In this document: positions 37,513 to 48,655 of the stretch, in pieces | Layout: each line of letters starts with the position of its first letter | Numbering within the stretch: the stretch's first letter is position 1 | Assembly: GCA_033065855.1 (NCBI GenBank) | Contig: JAVXUO010001024.1 | Span: forward strand, 38,682-102,681 | DNA from: Escallonia rubra | Taxonomy: Eukaryota > Streptophyta > Magnoliopsida > Escalloniales > Escalloniaceae | Length of the DNA: 64,000 nucleotides | Direction: 5' to 3' | Notes under the pieces: generated by a model | Database searches by the model: none | What the model saw: only the letters and a program-made list of their open reading frames with translations | What the model was told of the DNA's origin: nothing | Translations under genes and position numbers: made by a program

Positions 37513-37876
37513 TCCAATCAAAGTAGCGGGGAAATTCTTTTTCTTCTGAAAATAGTTATAAGATGGTAGGTAATTCACTCAGCCATCTTTGCTATTTAGG
37601 AGACTCATTAAGGACATTTCAAATTTTCGAAAGTTAAACATGTCAAATGGTAGTTAAAACTGATTCGAATTAATGCCAAGAGAAAAAATATAAGTGAAAA
37701 ACGTGTCAAGGAGATTTCATCAAGGTTAATCAATTAAATAAAAATATAAAAACATCAAAAAATGACGGGTAGGATTTTTTGGAGGAAGCTCTCTGGTTCG
37801 TTCTCGAGAATTGCTACATTTGCTTAGAATACTAGTGCGAACTTCGTGCATTGCAACGGAGCACTATATTGTAGTT

Positions 37877-38268
37877 ACTAAAATACTAAACCACTGTTGG
37901 AGGTCTCTTTCTGGCTCTTGCTTGTCGCTAAAAAGTTAACAATTGTTTTTAAATATGTTTTTAGTAACAAAAAGGAAACCGGAAAACATATGAGAGGGTG
38001 CAAATAATATTTCTCAACCACTTGAAAAGATTGTTATAATATTATTCTTAAACCAATAGATGTTAACTTTTAACTAAAATACTAAACCACTGTTTTCTGG
38101 CTCTTGCTTGTCGCTAAAAAGTTAACAATTGTTTTTAAATATGTTTTTAGTAACAAAAAGGAAACCGGCAAACATATGAGAGGGTGCAAATAATATTTCT
38201 CTACCACTTGAAAAGATTGTTATAATATTATTCTTAAACCAATATAGATGTTAACTTTTAAGAGAAAG
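37877..38268. repeat. Tandem duplication, period 196 bp
   Basis: ACTAAAATACTAAACCACTG starts at 37877 and again at 38073. The following about 190 nt are almost identical, including GCTTGTCGCTAAAAAGTTAA and AGGAAACCGG(A/C)AAACATATG. Differences are a small indel after CACTGTT and a few substitutions, so the duplication is fairly recent. No coding. Confidence 0.9.
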
Positions 38269-38283
38269 ACAAAGTGATAATTT

Positions 38284-38434
38284 AATCCAAAGGGGTTGGT
38301 GGAGTTGACAAGGGACCTCGAGGAGTGACCTCAAGGTCCCGAGTTCGATTCGCCACCCCCCACCCTCCGGCGTGCGGATTATATATATGAAATGCAGTTC
38401 TAATATTTCCTAATTGAGAAATTTTTGAAAAAAA
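38284..38434 (+). mobile_element. tRNA-derived SINE with 13-bp target-site duplication
   Basis: The block of about 151 bp is flanked by identical AAAGTGATAATTT copies (38271-38283 and 38435-38447). It has a box A (TGGTGGAGTTG, 38297-38307) fitting the Pol III consensus TRGYNNARNNG and a box B (AGTTCGATTCG, 38342-38352) about 35 nt further on, the usual tRNA spacing. It ends in an A run. The TSD, internal promoter and A tail together make a complete short SINE, probably inserted recently. Confidence 0.9.
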
Positions 38435-38485
38435 AAAGTGATAATTTTACTTTTTCAAGCAGGTAGATTCCTGTACCACAAGTTA

Positions 38486-39686
38486 AAAAAAAGGTTAATT
38501 ACTCACGGCACCCCTGAGGTTTATCCTAAATTACACACGGACCCCCTTATCTTTTGAAAATTACACTCCGCTCCCCCAGGTTTGTACCCGCATTTCACGG
38601 AGCCCCACAAAATTGACGGGGACCCTAACTTCGTCTAAACCTTACTTTTTGGATTTTTCATCCCCAAACTGCCCTCCCTTTCTTGAATAAATACCCCCCT
38701 TGCCCTTTAAGATTCTTCTTCTTCTTCTTCATTATCTTTCCCCTTTGCAGACCTATTTGGGTCTGCATTTGTGCGGTGTTGGTTACTGCGTTTGTGCGGT
38801 GTTGGTTGCAGGGATGAGATTAGGATCGACCGGCGTTTGTGCGGTGTTGGTTGCGGCGTTTGGGTGGCTGTTTTCTGGCCGGTATTGGTGGACGGCGTGT
38901 GGGGTTGGTTGCGGTTGTGATCGGGAAAATCGAGATCGATAAAGGAAAAGGAAATGATCTCCTCGAAGGCAGAGAAGAGGGATGGGTGAAGGCGAAGATG
39001 GTCTACGACGTTCGCTCCATCCTGCTACAGAGAAGAAGGTGTGGCAGTTGGTGATAGAACTTGACAGTGTGGATAGTGGCTGCCTCGACATCGCCGGAAT
39101 TTCATTGGTTGGGCATCCGTAGCCGAAATTTCTGCCGAGGCCGTCAAGGGTTTTTTCGGCACCAGCCGGAATTGGCCATCAAAGACCAGATACAATGTCG
39201 GCAGCAGTGATAGCATGCAGCTTGGAGATGGTGATGGGCAGTGCTTTGGTCATGGCACGGTGGTCGTGGATGTGCGGCGCGATGCTGTTCGGTGAAAGGT
39301 ACGGCTGGATTTGGCTGCCAGTGACGGCGTGTGGGCCCGGCGGGGGCAGCCACTTCAGGAGACGACGGATCCTTGGCCTTGGGCGACTGTCCACGGCCCC
39401 GCTTTGGAGGAGCAGATGGGTCTAGCGGAGGTGAGGTTGAACTGGGAGATGGTTGGGCATCCGTGGTTTTCTTGGAATATAAAGGAGGAAATAGAAGAAT
39501 ATAGGGAAAATTGTCAAGAATATGAGCAAAAAAATAGAGGGCAAAAACGTCTTTTTATGACCAGTCGTTAAAACCGTCAAAGAAATCTAGATTTTTAGAG
39601 CGGAGTGTAATTTTCAAAGACAGTGGGGTCCGTGTGTAATTTAGGGTAAATCTAAGGGGTACCGTGAGTAATTAACCCTAAAAAAA
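38486..39686. mobile_element. 1.2-kb Mutator-like element with long TIRs and GC-rich interior
   Basis: Terminal inverted repeats of about 100 bp flank the element. The left begins GGTTAATTACTCACGGCACC and the right reads the same inward after AGGGTTAATTACTCACGG. Both continue with CCTAAATTACACACGGACCC and GAAAATTACACTCCGC. An 8-bp TSD, ACAAGTTA, is present at 38478-38485 and 39687-39694. Long TIRs suit Mutator-like elements, although their TSD is usually 9 bp. The interior (about 38700-39480) is far more GC-rich than the surroundings and has short open frames on both strands with no recognised domain. No transposase is visible. A Pack-MULE carrying host gene fragments is possible. Confidence 0.8.
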
Positions 39687-39764
39687 ACAAGTTATGTGAG
39701 GAAGAGACAACATACATGCAAGAGAAGAGAAGGAAAAAAGAGAGAATTGCTAACTTGATTATCA

Positions 39765-40166
39765 GGCCCTGTTTGACATTCTTTTTGTCTTTTTTTTTTT
39801 CAGTTAAAAAATTTGCGATTAGTAACTAATTTTTAAAACTGAAGAAGAAAAAAAAACTCAAAAAATGAGTTTTTTTTGGTTTTTTGTTTTTTTGAGACCA
39901 CCACTACCACTGCCGGTAGCCACCTCCAACGACCACTGTCGGCCGGCAGCCACCTCCGGCGATCACCGTTGGCGACTGCCGGCGGCCAGTGACCACCGCC
40001 ACTCCCCATCACCTCCACCGCAAATCACCACAAAAAAAAAAACTCAAAATAAAAGCTGGGTTATCAAACTACTTGTTTTTGTAAAAAAAAAAAAATTAAA
40101 CTACTCTTAAATTTTATTTTATTTTGGAAACTGAAAACAAACAAAAAAAGTGCTTTCAAACAGAAC
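39765..40166. mobile_element. 402-bp hAT-like non-autonomous element
   Basis: The termini GGCCCTGTTTGACATTC and the inverse of GTGCTTTCAAACAGAAC resemble each other as short TIRs. An 11-bp direct repeat, CTTGATTATCA, lies at both sides (39754-39764 and 40167-40177), of which about 8 bp would be the true TSD. Inside is a CCA/CCG-rich stretch (39897-40030) giving low-complexity open frames between poly(T) and poly(A) runs. No transposase. Confidence 0.75.
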
Positions 40167-40177
40167 CTTGATTATCA

Positions 40178-41191
40178 AATTTATGAAAAAAATAAAAAGA
40201 ATTAATTTAGTGATTGATTTACAAAGCAAGTCTTAAATTCAAATTGTAATATAAATATAACTGTTAACATTCACAATTAAATGAAAAATATAGAAATCTT
40301 TGGAGATAATAATGGATAAGTTAACCAAACTGGAAGATGAGGTGCATTATTTTCAGAGTAATGTATTGGCCAAAAGAGATCGTCACTCGTCATTCAATGA
40401 GAGATTAAACATAAATGAGGTGCATTAGTTGTGATTAGTTGTCAAAGTGCCAAAACTTAGTATTAGCTAAGCACGAAATGGAAAGATAGTTTTTTAAAGG
40501 ACAATTATAAATAAATAAAAACACAAAGAGATGGCATTTATTTCAAAAATGATCCATTAGGTAAATATATCGGTCTTAGAAGGTTATATTGAAAGATTAA
40601 GACAGTCTTAGAAGGTTCTATCGAAAGAGTAAGACAGCCGTAAATATTAATTCGGATAGAGCAGTGGCGCTCAGCGTATATTCTTCTATTTTACTCCATC
40701 GCTGTTACTTTGTGTTGTAAATTCTATGGGCTCAAAGGTGAGTCATGCAGTTGTCGAGGTACTTACTCTCTATCTTCGCTCTGTATTAAATATTTTTTTT
40801 TCCTTTCAATGTAAGAATTACCTTATAGTTCATTGAAACACTTGTTCTTGAATTAGAATTGCAGGTCACGAACAAAAGTTACCATCACTAATAGGTGCCC
40901 ATGGTAGTTATTCAAAACATATAATGCAGCATTAATCACCATAGTTCCCAAAAACCAATTTTTCTTGCTGTTAGCACAATTGAATTTTTGGTCTTTTTAT
41001 ATAGAGACAAATTAAGCATTAATCATCATTTTTGTTTATAAAAAGGAGTATTATCCCGAAAAGGAATTACGGACTTGCTTCAGTTTTACAAACTTTAAAA
41101 TAATAATAATAAAAGGCTGTGGGTCCCAGCCCAACAAAAGGAAGAATCCGAATTTAACATGTTATTCATAAGGTTCAGACATAGATAGAGA
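40178..41191. other. Upstream region of the MOSC gene
   Basis: This is AT-rich single-copy-looking DNA with no supported ORF. A short run of near repeats (AGGTTATATTGAAAGATTAAG and AGGTTCTATCGAAAGAGTAA, 40580-40635) is present. The promoter of the MOSC gene should lie in the last few hundred bases. I could not pick a convincing TATA box. Confidence 0.4.
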
Positions 41192-41221
41192 GAGGCAGAG
41201 GCAGAGGCAGAGGCAGAGGCA
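41192..41221 (+). repeat. Five perfect GAGGCA hexamers in the 5' leader
   Basis: Five head-to-tail GAGGCA units end three bases before the predicted start codon of the MOSC gene (41225). The repeat number would change leader length without affecting the protein unless translation started upstream. Confidence 0.9.
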
Positions 41222-41224
41222 GAG

Positions 41225-44200
41225 ATGGCAGAAGCCACAAGGACAGAAGCAGCAAAGGTGACTTCAATCTTCGTATACCCGATCAAATCCTGCCGTGGAA
41301 TTTCTGTTCCTCAGGCACCCCTTGCTTCCACCGGTATGAAAGCCCCCCCTCTATTCCCATTTACTGCTCTTGGGTGTATTTTGGGTGCTGAGAATCTCAC
41401 AATTATCACTTCTTTCTAATTCTACCTGTTATGGTGATCATATGAACACAGCTGTGACAGCATCAAAACATCTTGACTTCTCTTGAAAAACCCACACTTC
41501 CTTTTTGTGATAATCTTGAATGTGGAAAAGACTTCTTTTTTTGGTTTTTTCCTCCCGATAAACATCTTTGGTATTGGCTCGGAAGTTTTTTGGGGATTTG
41601 CATTGATAAATGCTACTAGCAGGGAAAAGAAAACTGTTGAGAAAATTAACTGAACCTCGAAGAGCCCTTGTAAAATTCCTGGCAGTGAACGCGAAATGTT
41701 TATCTGATGATTAGAGTATGTAACATGCTGCACCCTCCCTTAAGTAATTGATGTTAAGTGCTAAATATTGGTCATTTTTGGGTAATGGATGTTAAATTGC
41801 TCTGGCGTTGTTGACCCAGTGCTGGGTATGCTTATGTGAGATACATAATAAGCTAGATACTTGGAATGGAAACTTCTCAAGTGAAAGATCTCAAGTGGTA
41901 TGAACAACTGGAGTGACACCAGTAAATGTCAATTGTCTGGAATTGTGAAGCCTGTCGAATATTTGTAGTTCTAATTGTACGTGTGCAGTACTACAGCTTA
42001 CTTTTTCCAGTTTGGAGAGAGTAATTTTTTTGCTCCTGAATTCCCTCATCTAGTCTCTAGTTTGTGGATTGGAAGAATTAAAGGAAAAAAAATCTTAATT
42101 TATATGGAGAATCGTAAATTTGTGATTAGCGTCTCGCAGAACGACTATAGATGATTCTGCATTATTGGTTCTTTCATGCAAGTTGTCATTATACACCTTC
42201 TAAGATCAAGAAAACTGGAGCGTGTAGTAACGGCCTTACTCTAAAGGAAAGTCTCAGAGAGCAAAAAAAAAAAAACAAAAAACAAAAGGAAATGCCTTGG
42301 AAGTAAGAAAAATATTGAGAAAAATAAATTACCGATGAAGAGCCACTATTAATTTCCTGGCATTTAACACTGAACTCTATGTGATGATTAGAGTATAGAC
42401 ATGTTGATATTGATCGAGCCTTTATATTCCAATCAAACGTGGGTGGTTGGTTGTATTGCAATTCGGCTATCTAGTCTCTAGTTTGTGGATTAAAAGAATC
42501 AAACTAAACCTAATCTTGACGTATATTACGGGTTTATTCATGCTAGTCATCGCTATACACCTTCTAAGATCAAGAAATCAGGGGTGCAAAGTCATGGCCT
42601 TACCCTACGGCAAAGTCGTAGAAGGTATAAGAAAGAGAAAAAGAAAAGCAAAAAGACAAAAGGCCTCAAAGTAAGAAAGTCTCTGATCAATTCGTGTGGC
42701 ATTTCGAAGATTGAAGGCAACTTCTTTGCCCCATGGAACCATCATTTTTTTCTTTTTTGTGCTTAATATTCAGGTTTCCGGTGGGATCGACAATGGTTAG
42801 TTGTGAACTCGAAAGGCAGGGCATATACTCAAAGAGTTGAACCAAAGCTCGCTCTGGTTCAAGTAGAGCTGCCAGATGAAGCATTTGCCGAGAGCTGGAA
42901 ACCTACCAAAAATTCATATTTAGGTAAAACTCCAAAAGTATGGTTGCTGACCTGTTGATTACAACCTCTGACTATGAAGTACTGAGCTGTGTACAACTGC
43001 TGCTAATTTGCTTCTGGTTGAGACATTTTAAAATCTTCAACTGAATGAATTCTCTTGCAGTTTTTGATGATTTTGTTATAATTCAAAATGCCAGTAGATA
43101 GAAACTGTTACTCCCCTATTTCCTCAAATCTTTTGCTGTTTTCCTGAAATTCATAATTGTTTGATATTCTCATTTTTCTGTTAGTATTGTGTCAGTTTTA
43201 CACCTAACACTATTATCTTAACTGCCAACCTGTACTTTCCATGCAGACAGATTATCTTCACATATTTGTGCTTGCTAATTCTATCATATCTAAAGCAGTG
43301 GTGCTTTTCAAGTTTCTATCAAAAGGGTATGCAAGACTTGTTCTTCTTGTCAGTAAGATGCTGGGGGAGGATTCTTTCTTATTTTCTAAATTGCATTTTG
43401 TCAATTCCAAGTTCACTTCGCCATATTGTTTACTGCCTCCGATGTCTAGAAGGCTTCTATGAAGCATATGCTTTTTGTTGATAAGCAGTGAATAGAGTTT
43501 GTGGGTTTTCTCTAATTGATTTGAGGACTTTATACTGGGATATTATAGCTTGATTTCTGAGTCATAGATTCATATTGCATGAAAGTTTCTGTTTATGAAT
43601 TGATTCTATGGGATGCTTCTGCTGTAAGGCTTCAAGAGAGCCATGGAGATGTTATTTCTAATTGAATTGAATTCTCTTCCTCCTACAGTCATAAAGGCCC
43701 CCGGGAAGGATGTGCTAAAGGTTTCATTGAGTAAACCATCAGAAATAGCTAATGGCGTCTCAGTGTGGGAGTGGTCTGGTGCTGCCTTGGATGAGGGTGA
43801 TGAAGCTTCGAAGTGGTTCTCTAGTTATCTCGGAAAACCTAGTCGGCTTGTACGATTTGATGAAGGTATTTGTCGCTTTAGTGCCTCTCAGACAAAAGTT
43901 ATGCAGCTTTCAAAGATTGTTCATTAGTTGTTTGTCTAGGATTGAATCTAGATCAAATCTACTTATTACCTTGATCAAATCTACTTATTACTGGAATTTA
44001 CTGCTCAATATAAACAGAAGATTCTGTTGGAATAATGTCCTTGTCATTCTGTGCATTTTTTTTGGATTTGTGTGTAGCATCTTGTGTGTATGTGCAATCT
44101 CTCATCATGCAAAGGATTATCTGTCTTGACACCGCCAAAATTGGAATTTCCTGTCAGTGGTAGCAATGTAGTGATGTGTTTCTAGGTACTTTTTTGTATA

Positions 44201-45973
44201 ATGATGGTGTTTAACTTAATACAGAGAAGCTGAGTCTGTCTCTCATAAGAACCACATCTGTGTTGTATATAATCATCATGGTTATAACTTAAGGAGCTTT
44301 GAGAATCAATTTTCCTTTCGTACTCTTCATTTGGTTCATTCATTTAGACAAGGAACAAGCAGGTGAGGAAATTAGGGAGCAGGTCACCACAATCAACATT
44401 CTTGAGTTATCTATTAAGTCTTAGAAATGATATGAACTGTAGTTTCAGGCTGGACTCATTTTTTATTGTGCCTTCCGACTGTCTAGTATGCTCCAGATTA
44501 CCTCTTGGAACTCTATTTATTTGGAACTTGATTTGTTCTATTTGTATATGTGGCCGTATATCCGTAGTTTGAATTATATAGAGTTGTCAAATAATCTTAT
44601 TCATACTGGGCGTGAATTATTGATCACTGGCTTTACGGCTGATTGTTTGCTGATTCAGCGTCCCAGATCAGGCCTGTGGAAACTGAATATGCTCATGGCT
44701 ACAATGTCATGTTTCCTGACGGGTATCCATTCCTCTTACTTTCCCAGGTTAGTCAATATACTCCTTTTAAGTTTAGTCTAGTCGAATTTAAACCTAAGAC
44801 CTTAACTTTGTCAATGTATCTCTGTCAGGGGTCAATGGATGCATTGAATAAGCTCCTGAAGGAACCTATCCCAGTTAATCGTTTTAGACCCAAGTACCTC
44901 TCTGAACTCTCTCTCTACTTCATTTGAGGGCATTTGAATAGTATTGAAATTATTGTGTACAGCTTGAATTCACTAAGTAAATTCTTGAAGCATTCACCTG
45001 CGATACATTTGCTATAAAATTTCCCTTTCTTGTACCTTTTTCTACCCGTTGATTGTTTTTTCTCTTCCTGTTTTTTCTATGTGATCTTTCCAAAACGCAA
45101 TGCACCCACTGCCTGACTTCTTTCTTGAATGTTGCAGCATTCTTGTTGATGGATGTGAACCATTTGTTGAAGATCTATGGAAGGAGCTCAGAATAAACCA
45201 GTTAACGTTCTATGGTGTTAAACTATGCTCCCGCTGTAAGGTAAAAGAGTGTGCTCTTTATTGCTTTTTCTTAGATCTGCTGGTCCGACCATAGAGATAA
45301 GGAAAGGGTAATACAGAATTGGCTGAAGATCCCACGCGCATTGTCTCTGCCCTAGCTTTGTGCAACTAAAGTAAGACCACCCAAGAGGAGACATGCCTTT
45401 TGAGATAAAGAGACAGTAATACAGAAGAGGTTGAAGATCAGATTTCTTGCAAGTCTGCAACTAAGGTCGGACAACCAGCATTGTGTACCGGGCCACCTCT
45501 TTTTTCATTTCATTCCCCTTTTTTTATTGTTGAAGTTGTATCTGCTGGTTGGCTACTTTTGATTGGATAAAAACCTTCAATGTGTACTCATGCCTGCTAG
45601 AAGTGAGGTTAAGATATGACTGCTAAATTTCACTGCAAGTATTGTTCATGACTTTTAGGTACCCACAATCAATCAAGAAAATGCAGTTGCAGGGTCTGAA
45701 CCAACTGAAACTCTCGTGAAGTTCCGGTCAGACAGAGTCCTGCGTCCAACTGGAAAACAACAGGGAAAGGTAAAGAAAGCTTCCGCTAAGTTACTCCATC
45801 GACGTAGATTGATCAGAACCTCATATTCATTCATGAAAATTTTATAGGTTTACTTTGGACAAAACTTGGTCTGCAAGGATTCCCTTACTGGAGGAAAGGA
45901 AAAGATAATTAAAGTTGGTGATCCTGTTTTTGTACTCAAGGCGGTCCCTTCCTGTGCAGATGCCGCAGCTTGA
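41225..45973 (+). CDS. mARC: MOSC-domain molybdenum-cofactor protein (mARC type), 8 exons, 309 aa
   Basis: Exons, by canonical GT-AG sites: 41225-41333, 42774-42923, 43689-43865, 44659-44747, 44829-44893, 45138-45240, 45659-45769, 45848-45973. They join to 930 nt without a stop. The protein starts MAEATRTEAAKVTSIFVYPI (MOSC N-terminal beta-barrel, with the motif IFVYPIKSCRG, about 15-25), continues with FRWDRQWLVVNSKGRAYTQR and closes with the MOSC domain. RFRPNILVDGC and VKLCSRC (227-230) are family landmarks; the CSRC cysteines include the one expected to bind molybdenum. Relatives (mARC, plant ARC proteins) reduce N-hydroxylated substrates with cytochrome b5 and its reductase; in algae and plants they are also linked to nitrite-to-NO reduction. 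The length matches plant homologues. There is no obvious long transit peptide. Exact substrate is not inferable. Confidence 0.92.
41628..42640. repeat. Tandem duplicated module inside intron 1 of the MOSC gene
   Basis: Two diverged copies of the same series occur. The first is GAAGAGCCCTTG...TTCCTGGCA...GATGATTAGAGTATG (41655-41720), then CTAGTTTGTGGATT (42058) and ACACCTTCTAAGATCAAGAA (42193). The second is GAAGAGCCACTA...TTCCTGGCA...GATGATTAGAGTATA (42335-42398), CTAGTTTGTGGATT (42477) and ACACCTTCTAAGATCAAGAA (42556). The spacing differs because copy 1 contains about 260 extra bases. This explains most of the large size of intron 1. Confidence 0.8.
45290..45475. repeat. Short tandem duplication in intron 6 of the MOSC gene
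   Basis: GAGATAAGGAAAGGGTAATACAG...CTGAAGATC (45293-45331) is followed about 110 nt later by GAGATAAAGAGACAGTAATACAG...TTGAAGATC (45400-45438). The following CAACTAAAGTAAGACCACC and CAACTAAGGTCGGACAACC also pair up. It is confined to the intron and does not touch coding sequence. Confidence 0.7.
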
Positions 45974-48628
45974 ACTGCCTGATCTACTTTTGGGGTGATA
46001 TAAGTAGTTGTCAAATAACTGTAGAAACGACTCCGGTGGCGGCTTTATCCGGTGTCATTATAATAAGTAATAAAAAGCGCGAAAATAACGTTGATGTAAA
46101 GTACTGGTAAAGTAGCTAGACGGGGTTGCTTGATAATCTGTTACCATCACCAAGTGATTATCTTAGTGTGAGGCTGTAGGAGGTCCAGATGCTTGAGATA
46201 AAAAAAATCGAGCTTTCGTGCTTGAAATCGGTACTTCAATAGCCTGACAAGTAGGTGATCTTTGGATAGCCCCGTTTATCCAGCGATTAATTTGGACCCA
46301 ATGAATGAAATTCTCTTTCGTTTATGACAAAAATGCTAGATTACCGCAGTTCAGAGTTCGTTTATTGCGATCCTTTCTCTCTCGACTGTATGCCTTAATA
46401 CAGAATCCTAGATAAGCCGGCTCCTTGGCACTCCTTAATGGCACTGCTTATAGAGTTGCACGAATGGTACTTCGCGAGGGTCGATTGGACTGTGTACTCG
46501 AGTGTCTCTTGATCCATAGCATAGAGGAAGTGATTCCTTGGCCAACATGACAGCTTCTGAGATGGATGTTGCAAGCACAATCGGTTGGGATGTTCGGTCA
46601 GTGAAGCCAAATTTGGATGAACCTTGTTCTCTCTCACTTTTAAGTACCAACACGTTCAACAAACTACAATTTAGGAAAACTACAATCTCGGAGTAGTGTA
46701 ATCTTGACCTTTGCTGTCATGGCCAATTCGGAGGGTAGATGGTCTGAGGTACATTCTTGTAATCTGGGCCCGCATACTAAATTTCATCCTCTAAATCTCA
46801 CACTTTAGAAAGAATTTATTATACATTATTTTCTAGTCCGATCATTGACCACCTGGACCTGAGTTACTCAACGAGGATAGCCGAGATCCATCCACATATT
46901 GGTAATTAGTACGAGGCTGATCAGCCCATTAGTACTTTGTCGAGTGAGCATTCTATTTCCTCTATTCGTTCCATTTAACGACATTTGCGAATCTTCAATT
47001 TAGGAATAACCACTTAATTAGTTTCGTTGCATTTTTTCTATACATTTTAATTCAAAACTCTCACAAAAATTGTTCGCTTGTTTGTTGCTCAAATAAGCAC
47101 CAAATATATGCGGCTAAGAACTGTCCATGAGCTCAATCAAGACAAGGGAACCCGAGCGCAGGAGAATGTGAATGCTTATCTCGTGTCACCTTAAAAAAAT
47201 TACTAGAGCTTCTAGAGGGGCCAAACTCTTGGGCTCTTCTCTTACAGGGACACCTTAAGCTCAATCAAGACAAGTAGTAGTAACACACAACAACTTATAT
47301 TAAGCAAGGGGTCGCAGCCGAATCCACAAGCTCCTACAACTACAAGAACCTTTTGCTCATGACTTCGTCTTCGATTAAGATTGACAATTTCAATAAAGGG
47401 AACAAATATACAAATGTAAGTATATTTGGTTTGGGAGAAATAATGAAATAAAGAAAAAACTAATAATAATTATTATAATTGCACATGAAACTCCATTGTT
47501 AGGGTCATGTGGCAAAGCACCTCAAGGCATTTGTTTTATTTTTTATTCCTATAACTAAGAACTTACACTTGGGTGCCCGAAGCACCATTTAACGATTTTT
47601 TATTTTATTTTTTATTTTTTATAATAAGAGAATTGCATTGATATAAAAAGAGATCTAGAATTCAAGAGTTCAAAACCCACCACCACTTGCCCAACATCAC
47701 CACCACCATAACCGACGTTACCTCCTACCTCTCACCCCCCAAAACCCATCATCACCATAGTCACAGACAATATACATACCACCACCATAACACTGCAACA
47801 AAATGCACCAAGATCACCATAAGTTGCCGCCACTGATACCACCACCTTGCTACAACCTCCACTAGGACCGGCCAACAAGACCACCACGAAGCCATCACCT
47901 CCACCAAGAGCACCACAAACCTGCCGCCACCAAGACTACAAACCCTAAATCACAAAAATGTGAAGCATTTGGATTGGATTTAGCATTAAGGTGAGAATTG
48001 ACCCGTGTAATGAGAATGAATTCAAGCAAATGAAGCCCTGTAAATTGTTACTTTGGTTTCGGGGGAGAGTCGGAGGACACGAGGAAGGAGGAGGGCGGGA
48101 TGGGTAACGGGGAGTTGACTATGATCGTGTGGTTGCCACATCATTTTTAACCGTGGTGATGTAATCGTCATATATACTTTTTCTATAAATGTCTAATTTG
48201 CTCTTAAAAAATATATAATCCTTCAAAAGTTACAATGTACTACCGCCAAGTGGTGCGATGGTGGAAACAAAAGAAAAGTCTGTGATCATTTGTACACATT
48301 AATTCAATGTTTATGAAATTTTAAGTGCAATTAATTCAAAAAAATAGAGACAACTATAAAAAAAATATCTCTTATGTGTTTCGCCAACATGGTACTTAAC
48401 GTGTCATTTTATTAAAAATTTGATCCCCTAAACTATCTAAGTTTTCTTTATCCTCAAAAAAAAAAAAAAATCTCTAAGTTTTGTACAATTAATTCAGGAA
48501 AATATAAATAAAAGAACATTGTCCTTGTTGTTCCCTTTCTTCACTCTACCCTCTGCCGCAAGTCCAAGTGCGGCCGTTTCTCAGAACCTCCACTGCGTGT
48601 AGCTGCCATTTTTCACCCCCACACAAAC
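45974..48628. other. Intergenic region between the MOSC and PPR genes
   Basis: The first about 150 bases should be the 3' UTR of the MOSC gene. Minus-strand frames near 46395-46662 are short and have no family resemblance. At 47640-47960 lies a CCA-rich low-complexity patch resembling the interior of the 402-bp hAT-like element at 39765, so it may be part of another such insertion, but I could not find matching ends. Nothing else is supported. Confidence 0.4.
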
Positions 48629-48649
48629 ATGCCCATTACTCGAAGCTAA
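48629..48649 (+). promoter_or_regulatory. Upstream ORF (six residues plus stop) in the PPR leader
   Basis: ATGCCCATTACTCGAAGCTAA encodes MPITRS and a stop seven codons long in all. It ends six bases before the main start codon, whose own first residues are MPITTS. The two starts share the context ATGCCCAT(T/C)AC. If the leader begins upstream of 48629, ribosomes would meet this ORF first, and it could lower translation of the main frame. Confidence 0.6.
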
Positions 48650-48655
48650 CACGGC

